Source: Kribbella sp. ALI-6-A
Lineage (GTDB): Bacteria; Actinomycetota; Actinomycetes; Propionibacteriales; Kribbellaceae
Assembly: GCF_001984195.1 (NCBI RefSeq)
Contig: NZ_MTQN01000006.1
Location: 124,001 to 188,000, forward strand
Reading direction: 5' to 3'
Length of the DNA: 64,000 nt
Shown: piece by piece, positions 59,044 through 64,000 of the stretch
Position numbering within the stretch: position 1 is the stretch's first letter
Layout: each line of letters opens with the position of its first letter
The notes under the pieces: model-generated
Databases searched by the model: none
The model's input: the letters and a program-made list of their open reading frames with translations, nothing else
What the model was told of the DNA's origin: nothing
Position numbers and translations under genes: made by a program

Positions 59044-59496
59044 ATGGCATTCATCGACACGACTTCCACCCCGTCGACCTCGCGCGTCTGGTGGCGCGAT
59101 CTGTCCGCTGCCGGCGGGCTGCTCGCGATCGGCGGCGGCGTCTTCCACACCGTTGTCTCCGCGGTGATGCGCCGCGACGTCTGGGCGCAGATCGCCGACG
59201 ACGGATTCTTCAAGACCATCAGTCTGAACCCGTCGGCCGACCAGCTCGCCGCGGCGGAGGCCTTCTGGTTCAGTCCCGGCAGCTTCGGCGTGCCGTTGCT
59301 CCTGCTCGGGTCGCTCGTGACGTGGCTGACCCGGCGCGGCCACCGCGTGCCCGGGTGGCTGGGCGGCGGCCTGGTCGCGTGGGCTCTGCTGATCGGGTTG
59401 CTGAGTGGCTTCGACGGTGGAACGTTCGCCCTGCTGACCGTCGGCGGGCTGCTCGCGGCCGGCGGCTGGACCAGCCGCCGCCGGTTGGAGCGCTGA
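59044..59496 (+). CDS. Small integral membrane protein, DUF6463-like
   Basis: The 150-residue protein has about four hydrophobic segments (AAGGLLAIGGGVFHTVVSAV, VPLLLLGSLVTWL, GGGLVAWALLIGLLS, LLTVGGLLAAGGW) with short loops. A DUF6463-like identity is suggested from memory and is unchecked. ATG at 59044 was chosen over an upstream in-frame start that has no membrane or signal features. Function unknown; it lies between the two-component system and the YCII-sigma pair. Confidence 0.6.
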   Translation: MAFIDTTSTPSTSRVWWRDLSAAGGLLAIGGGVFHTVVSAVMRRDVWAQIADDGFFKTISLNPSADQLAAAEAFWFSPGSFGVPLLLLGSLVTWLTRRGHRVPGWLGGGLVAWALLIGLLSGFDGGTFALLTVGGLLAAGGWTSRRRLER

Positions 59497-59605
59497 GCCT
59501 CGGCCCAGGTTTCTCGCAAAGGCGTGTCCGGTTCGGTGCGGGAGCGTCGACGTTCCCGACGAGAGGCACCACAGTGGTGTTACTCCACACCGACGGGAGA
59601 CCGAG

Positions 59606-60022
59606 ATGAAGTACATGATCCTGACCTACGCCTCGCAGCAGGACTACGACGGCATGGCCGGGCAGGACTCCGGCAAGCCCGCCTGGAGCGAGGACGACTT
59701 CGCCGCGATGGGCGCGTTCATGGAGAAGTTCAACGCCGATCTCGCCGAGTCCGGTGAACTGGTCGAGACCCGCGGCCTGGCCGCGCCCGCGCTGACCCGC
59801 CGGATCGGCTCGAAGAACGGCGAGCCGGTGGTCACCGACGGCCCGTACGCCGAAACGCAGGAAGTCCTGGCCGGTTACTGGATCGTGGAGTGCGACTCCT
59901 TCGACCGCGCGGTCGAGATCGCCGCGCGGCTCGGCGACACCCCGGCTCCGGAGTTCGTCCGCGCCACGGCGTACGCGGATATCCGGCCGATCGTGGAGGG
60001 CGGCGAGGACCTGGCCGGCTGA
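59606..60022 (+). CDS. YCII/DGPF-domain protein partnered with an ECF42 sigma factor
   Basis: The 138-residue protein has the YCII fold (MKYMILTYASQQDY, EDDFAAMGAFMEKFN, VVTDGPYAETQEVLAGYWIVECDSFDRAVEIAARL). The DGPYAET segment carries the DGPF-like motif. Genes of this family nearly always precede ECF42 sigma factors and are thought to be their targets or modulators. GGGAGACCGAG precedes the ATG, and its stop shares a base with the sigma start (TGATG). Confidence 0.9.
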   Translation: MKYMILTYASQQDYDGMAGQDSGKPAWSEDDFAAMGAFMEKFNADLAESGELVETRGLAAPALTRRIGSKNGEPVVTDGPYAETQEVLAGYWIVECDSFDRAVEIAARLGDTPAPEFVRATAYADIRPIVEGGEDLAG

Positions 60023-61224
60023 TGGACCGCACGCTCGAGGACCTGCTGCGCGAACTCGCGCCTCAGGTCCTCGGCGCGCTGGTCCGGCGGTACGGGCACT
60101 TCGACACCGCCGAGGACGCGGTCCAGGAGGCCCTGCTCGCCGCCGCCCGGCAGTGGCCGGACGAGGGGTGCCCGGACAACCCGCGCGGCTGGCTGATCAC
60201 GGTGGCCTCGCGCCGGCTGACCGATCTGCTCCGCAGTGAGCAGGCCCGGCAGCGGCGTGAGAACCAGGTCGCGCAATGGTCGGTGGTGCCGCACGAGCCG
60301 ATCACCGACTCCGACGACACGCTCATCCTGCTGTTCCTGTGCTGCCATCCATCGCTGTCGCCGGCGTCGCAGGTCGCGCTCACCCTGCGCGCCGTCGGCG
60401 GTCTCACCACCACCGAGCTCGCCCGCGCGTTCCTGGTGCCGGAGGCAACGATGACCCGGCGGATCACCCGGGCCAAGCAGTCGGTCAAGTCGAGCGGCGC
60501 CCGCTTCTCATTGCCGCCGGACCACGCCGACCGGCTCGACGCCGTCCTCAAGGTGATCTACCTGATCTTCACCGAGGGCTACGCCAGTACAACGGGCCCG
60601 CAGCTGCACCGCGTCGAGCTGGCCGGCGAGGCGATCCGTCTCGGCCGGTTGATCCACGAGCTGCTGCCCGACGATCCCGAGGTGACCGGCCTGCTGGCCC
60701 TCATGCTGCTCACCGACGCCCGGCGCCCGGCCCGGACCGGGCCGTCGGGCGAGCTGATCCCCATGCACGAGCAGGACCGCTCCCGCTGGATCCGCTCGTC
60801 GATCGACGAAGGCGTCGCTCTGATCACCGCCGCACTCCCCCGCGGACCCATCGGCCCGTACCAGCTGCAGGCCGCGATCGCCGCCGTGCACGACGAAGCG
60901 CCCTCCGCCGAGCAGACCGACTGGCCGCAGATCGCCGCCCTGTACGGCGTACTGCTGCGGCTGACCGACAATCCGATCGTCGCCCTGAACCACGTCGTGG
61001 CGGTCGCGATGGCCCAGGGTCCCGCGATCGGCCTCAAGCTCCTGGCCACCATTGACACCGATCCCCGCCTCACCCACGACCACCGGCTGCACGCCGTCCG
61101 GGGCCATCTCCTGGAGATGTCGGGCGACCCGGAGGCCGCCCGGGCCGCGTACGAACAGGCCGCCTCGCTCGCCACGAGCCTTCCCCAGCGCCGGTACCTG
61201 AACAAGAAGCTCGCCGGGCTCTGA
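60022..61224 (+). CDS. ECF sigma factor, ECF42 type
   Basis: The 400-residue protein is a paralogue of the sigma factor at 2363-3565 and exactly the same length. It has region 2 (HFDTAEDAVQEALLAAARQWP), region 4 (VGGLTTTELARAFLVPEATMTRR) and a 200-residue C-terminal extension with TPR-like helices (PYQLQAAIAAVHDEAP, ARAAYEQAASLATSLPQRRYL). ATG at 60022 overlaps the YCII stop. Unlike the other copy it has the usual YCII partner, so the two may control different promoters. Confidence 0.9.
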   Translation: MDRTLEDLLRELAPQVLGALVRRYGHFDTAEDAVQEALLAAARQWPDEGCPDNPRGWLITVASRRLTDLLRSEQARQRRENQVAQWSVVPHEPITDSDDTLILLFLCCHPSLSPASQVALTLRAVGGLTTTELARAFLVPEATMTRRITRAKQSVKSSGARFSLPPDHADRLDAVLKVIYLIFTEGYASTTGPQLHRVELAGEAIRLGRLIHELLPDDPEVTGLLALMLLTDARRPARTGPSGELIPMHEQDRSRWIRSSIDEGVALITAALPRGPIGPYQLQAAIAAVHDEAPSAEQTDWPQIAALYGVLLRLTDNPIVALNHVVAVAMAQGPAIGLKLLATIDTDPRLTHDHRLHAVRGHLLEMSGDPEAARAAYEQAASLATSLPQRRYLNKKLAGL

Positions 61225-61272
61225 CTGCCCAATAACCCTTTGACAGTCGAGCGGGCCGGCGGCACCATACTG

Positions 61273-61288
61273 CCCAAGACTTCTTGGG
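61273..61288. promoter_or_regulatory. Palindromic operator of the ArsR-MFS operon
   Basis: Perfect 7-bp inverted repeat CCCAAGA-CT-TCTTGGG, 13 bp before the ATG at 61302. It follows TTGACA (61240-61245) and CATACT (61266-61271), whose 20-bp spacing is longer than usual. Confidence 0.5.
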
Positions 61289-61301
61289 GAGTGGGTGCGT
61301 G

Positions 61302-61826
61302 ATGGCCGACGACGGCATCAAGGAACTGCGGGCGGCGGCTCATCCGGTGCGGTTGCGCATCCTCTCGCTGCTGACCGGGTCGGCGATGAGCGCCGCCGAG
61401 GTGGCTCGCGAGCTCGGCCTGACGCATGCGAACGCGTCGTACCATCTGCGGCTCCTGCTGCAGTCGGGCACGATCGTCGAGGCCGGCGAGGAGCGGATCC
61501 GTGGCGGCGTCGCCAAGCGGTACCGCTATCCCCACGAGGACCGCGGACAGCGCCGGCAGATCGTGACCACGCAGAGCCGGATCGCCGAACTGCGGGCCCT
61601 CGCGCGCGAGCTCGAGCGGCGGCTACAGCAGCGCAAGCGGCGGACGCGCGGCCATTTCAGCGACATCGACGCCTGGGTGGCGCCGGAGGCCTACGACCGC
61701 GTTCGCGAGCTGCTGGCGGAGGCGTCGGCGCTGATGCACGACCACAACCAGCCACCCCGTACGCCGGGGACCGTGCACGTCAGTGCCACCTCGTGGATCT
61801 TCGAGATGACCCGGAAGGCCCGCTGA
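61302..61826 (+). CDS. ArsR-family (HTH_20) transcriptional regulator
   Basis: The 174-residue protein has an ArsR-like winged helix (IKELRAAAHPVRLRILSLL, then MSAAEVARELGLTHANASYHLRLLLQSGTI). A C-terminal helical region with a basic stretch (LERRLQQRKRRTRGHF) and YDRVRELLAEASALMHDHN follows, as in ArsR proteins paired with MFS pumps. It overlaps the MFS gene by TGATG, so the two form an operon. No metal-binding cysteines are present, so the effector is probably an organic compound. Confidence 0.85.
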   Translation: MADDGIKELRAAAHPVRLRILSLLTGSAMSAAEVARELGLTHANASYHLRLLLQSGTIVEAGEERIRGGVAKRYRYPHEDRGQRRQIVTTQSRIAELRALARELERRLQQRKRRTRGHFSDIDAWVAPEAYDRVRELLAEASALMHDHNQPPRTPGTVHVSATSWIFEMTRKAR

Positions 61827-63052
61827 TGAGCAACGCGCTCGCCCCGCTCAAAGAGGCGAACTTCCGCTACTACTGGCTGGCCCGGCTGATCGACCGGGCC
61901 GGCACCACGATGGCCGGCGTCGCGCTCGCCTTCGCGGTGCTGCACGTGAGCGACTCGCCCGGCGCCCTCGGCACGGTCCTGGCCGCGCACAGCATCCCGA
62001 TGGTCGTGTTCCTGCTGGCGGGCGGCGTGCTGGCCGACCGGTTCGGCCGGACGTTGGTGATCCAGGCAACGAACGTCGCGTCAGGTCTCAGTCAGCTCGC
62101 GATCGCGGGGCTGGTGATCACCGGCACCGCCGAGATCTGGCACCTGGTGATTCTCACCGCGATCAACGGCACGGCCACCGCGGCGCGGATGCCGGCACTG
62201 GCGGGCGTGCTGCCGCAGCTGGTTCCGCGCGAGCTGTTCAAGCCGGCGAACCTCGTGATCGCCGTACCGGAGAACGCGCTGATGGTGCTCGGCCCGGCCG
62301 TGAGCGGCGTACTCGTGGTCGTGATCGGACCGGGGTGGGCGCTGGCCGTGGACGGCCTGACGTACCTGCTGGCCGCGCTGATCCTGACGCGAGTCCGCAT
62401 TCCTCGTCCGGCCGAGGTCAGCAAGGGAGTGATCGCCGACCTGCGCGAAGGCTGGTCCTACTTCCGCGCCACCACGTGGCTGTGGGTGGTGGTCGCCTCG
62501 TTCTCGTTGCTCAACGCCATCGTCAGCGGGGCGTTCAACACCCTCGGCCCGGTGCTCGCGACCCAGACCGACCTCGGCGAAGCCGGTTGGGGCCTGATCC
62601 GCTCAGCCCAGGCGGTCGGCTTCCTGGTGTGCTCGCTGATCCTGATCCGCATCTCGTTCCACCGCCCGCTGCGCTGGGGCATGGCGGCCGTCGCCCTCCA
62701 GGGCCTGCCGATGCTGGTCCTCGGCTTCGAGCCGGTACTCGCGGCCGGCATGGTCGCGGCCTTCCTGGCCGGCCTCGGCGTCCAGGTCTTCGGCCTCGGC
62801 TGGGATCTCGCCATGCAGGAGCACGTGCCCGACGAAATGCTGTCCCGCGCCTACTCCTACGACATGCTCGGTTCGTTCGTGGCGATCCCCCTCGGCCAAC
62901 TCGCCTTCGGCCCTCTGGGCCTGGCCTTCGGCATCCAGCCGGTGATGATCGTGGCCGGCATCGCGTACGTCGTGATCGCGCTGGTCCCGCTGGTGTCACG
63001 ATCGGTGCGCGATCTCCCGCGCGCGACGGTTCCGGCCGCCGAAACCCACTGA
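61826..63052 (+). CDS. MFS transporter, enterobactin-exporter/multidrug type
   Basis: The 408-residue protein has 12 predicted helices. It begins PLKEANFRYYWLARLIDRAGTTMAGVALAFAV, with motif-A-like GVLADRFGRTLV, the pattern of MFS_3 (EntS-like) exporters. With an ArsR regulator upstream it is probably an efflux pump induced by its substrate. The substrate is unknown. Confidence 0.87.
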   Translation: MSNALAPLKEANFRYYWLARLIDRAGTTMAGVALAFAVLHVSDSPGALGTVLAAHSIPMVVFLLAGGVLADRFGRTLVIQATNVASGLSQLAIAGLVITGTAEIWHLVILTAINGTATAARMPALAGVLPQLVPRELFKPANLVIAVPENALMVLGPAVSGVLVVVIGPGWALAVDGLTYLLAALILTRVRIPRPAEVSKGVIADLREGWSYFRATTWLWVVVASFSLLNAIVSGAFNTLGPVLATQTDLGEAGWGLIRSAQAVGFLVCSLILIRISFHRPLRWGMAAVALQGLPMLVLGFEPVLAAGMVAAFLAGLGVQVFGLGWDLAMQEHVPDEMLSRAYSYDMLGSFVAIPLGQLAFGPLGLAFGIQPVMIVAGIAYVVIALVPLVSRSVRDLPRATVPAAETH

Positions 63053-63147
63053 GCCCGCGGCTCGGCCGAGGTCGAGTCCCCTGACGAGTGGACACCTGAT
63101 CCCGGTCGCTGCACGGTGGATGCAGGTTCCCGCGTCCTGGAGGAGGA

Positions 63148-64000
63148 ATGGCGAGCTGGCGTCAGCGCGTACTGGGACCGATCCTTGACGGGCACCGCGA
63201 CCGTGACCTGGCCCGAACACCGCCTCTGGGTCCGTTGGCGTGGCAAGCCGCTGCGGCTGTCGCCGTGGCGCTGGCCGGCGCGGTCGGGTTGTACCTGTTG
63301 CTGGCCTGGCTGCTCGGCGTCGACCCGCGGTCCGATCCGGCGGAACCTGCAGCCGATCAGCAGAGGTTGCTTGCGGAGCTGGTGAAAATCGCCCTTGGCC
63401 TGGCGGCCGGCGTGGGAGCGTCCGTCGCGCTGATCATCGGATACCGGCGCGCGCGGGTCGAGGAGGCCGGCAGTCACCGCGACGACCGGCGGCTGTTCAG
63501 CAGCCGGTACCAGGACGCCGCCGACCTGCTCGGCCACGACAAGGCCGCCGTACGGCTGGCCGGTGTCTACGCGATGTCCCGGCTCGCGGACGACTGGAAC
63601 GAGCAACGGCAGCAGTGCATCGACGTGCTCTGCGCGTACCTGCGTCTGCCCTACGATCCAGCGAGCGGCGACGGCGGCGAACGCGAGGTCCGCCTCACCG
63701 TCGTCCGGCTCATCGGTGCCCATCTGCAGCCGTCGGCCACCCGGCCCTGGCACGGCCACGACCTCGACTTCACCGGAGCGGTCTTCGACGGCGGCGACTT
63801 CAGCGGTGCGGTGTTCTCCGGTGGCGTGCGCTTCACCGGCGCGGTGTTCGTGGGGAGACCTGTGGACTTCAGCGGCGCAGAGTTCGCGGACGGCACCGCC
63901 GACTTCACCGGAGCGCGGTTCACCGAGGGCAGCGTCAACTTCGGCACCGCTCGGTTCACCGGCAGCACCGTCCGATTCACCGAGGCCCAGTTCGCCGGCG
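63148..64000 (+). CDS. Membrane-anchored pentapeptide-repeat protein (5' part; runs off window)
   Basis: The visible 284 codons start at ATG 63148 just after GGAGGAGG. Residues about 28-52 and 78-98 form two membrane helices (WQAAAAVAVALAGAVGLYLL; IALGLAAGVGASVALIIGY). A cytoplasmic region has VRLAGVYAMSRLADDWNEQRQQCIDVLCAYLR, common in this actinobacterial family. From about residue 205 repeats begin of the form DFTGAVF-GGDFSGAVF-GVRFTGAVF, the (A/S)xFxx beta-helix pattern, continuing to the window edge. Such repeats form quadrilateral helices for protein interaction; the function is unknown. Confidence 0.8.
   Translation, partial: MASWRQRVLGPILDGHRDRDLARTPPLGPLAWQAAAAVAVALAGAVGLYLLLAWLLGVDPRSDPAEPAADQQRLLAELVKIALGLAAGVGASVALIIGYRRARVEEAGSHRDDRRLFSSRYQDAADLLGHDKAAVRLAGVYAMSRLADDWNEQRQQCIDVLCAYLRLPYDPASGDGGEREVRLTVVRLIGAHLQPSATRPWHGHDLDFTGAVFDGGDFSGAVFSGGVRFTGAVFVGRPVDFSGAEFADGTADFTGARFTEGSVNFGTARFTGSTVRFTEAQFAG

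Noticed and set aside
1..64000. tRNA, rRNA or insertion-sequence genes
   Set aside because: No T-loop-like GGTTCGAATCC pattern in a cloverleaf context, no rRNA-like sequence and no transposase motif were seen on either strand, though a covariance-model search would be decisive.

Overview
The window is high-GC actinobacterial chromosome. Both strands are densely coded, most ORFs end in G/C, and neighbouring genes often overlap as ATGA or TGATG. No rRNA, tRNA, CRISPR array, insertion sequence or phage gene was seen, and no gap between genes exceeds 300 bases; the longest are about 190-230 bases. Gene order such as rnc-mutM-small protein-smc and DAK2 protein-recG-rsmD-coaD-DUF177-rpmF, zinc-form L28 and L32, a BlaI/M56 pair, many sugar and peptide ABC transporters and two ECF42-type sigma factors fit a soil actinomycete. 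Kribbella or a near relative in the Propionibacteriales is my best guess; this is inference, not a marker-gene call.

Layout. 0-6 kb: a truncated thioredoxin-reductase-like flavoprotein divergent from its probable XRE-cupin regulator, an asparaginase, an unpaired ECF42 sigma factor, a type II NADH dehydrogenase-like protein and ftsY. 6-13.4 kb: the complete cydA-cydB-cydD-cydC operon (cytochrome bd oxidase and its assembly transporter) divergent from a blaI-type repressor and an M56 membrane protease. Three copies of a 23-bp operator-like palindrome, phased at exactly 33 bp, lie between them. 13.4-19.6 kb: a 31-residue membrane peptide, a threonine aldolase, an ECF sigma/anti-sigma pair, an NTF2-like protein, and a TetR-regulated pair of medium-chain dehydrogenases. 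19.6-31.4 kb: housekeeping genes on the minus strand (smc, mutM, rnc, rpmF, DUF177, coaD, rsmD, recG, DAK2/YloV). 31.4-34.5 kb: an MFS pump, an RlmM-like RNA methyltransferase, a P-loop kinase and rpmB.

34.6-53.7 kb is an accessory uptake region. A LacI regulator sits beside two genes of unknown function. Divergent from these is an eight-gene operon: an IclR-like regulator, a complete Dpp/Opp-type ABC transporter, a histidine phosphatase and an EEP-family phosphoesterase. Two LacI-like operators overlap the two divergent promoters. Convergent to it is a second cluster with a MocA-AKR fusion oxidoreductase and a carbohydrate ABC transporter lacking its own ATPase, followed by two HAD phosphatases, an MFS transporter and a ROK regulator.

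53.7-64 kb holds a DinB-like protein, thiD, thiL, a stand-alone Lrp/AsnC ligand-binding domain, a DUF3515 lipoprotein, a DesK/NarL-type two-component system, a DUF6463-like membrane protein, a YCII-ECF42 pair, an ArsR-MFS operon and the start of a membrane-anchored pentapeptide-repeat protein.

Two recurrent themes stand out. Many monocistronic or first genes have a TANNNT hexamer 5-7 nt before an ATG/GTG and no Shine-Dalgarno sequence, the signature of leaderless mRNAs. Short palindromic operators sit next to nearly every regulator, so several regulons can be proposed from sequence alone.
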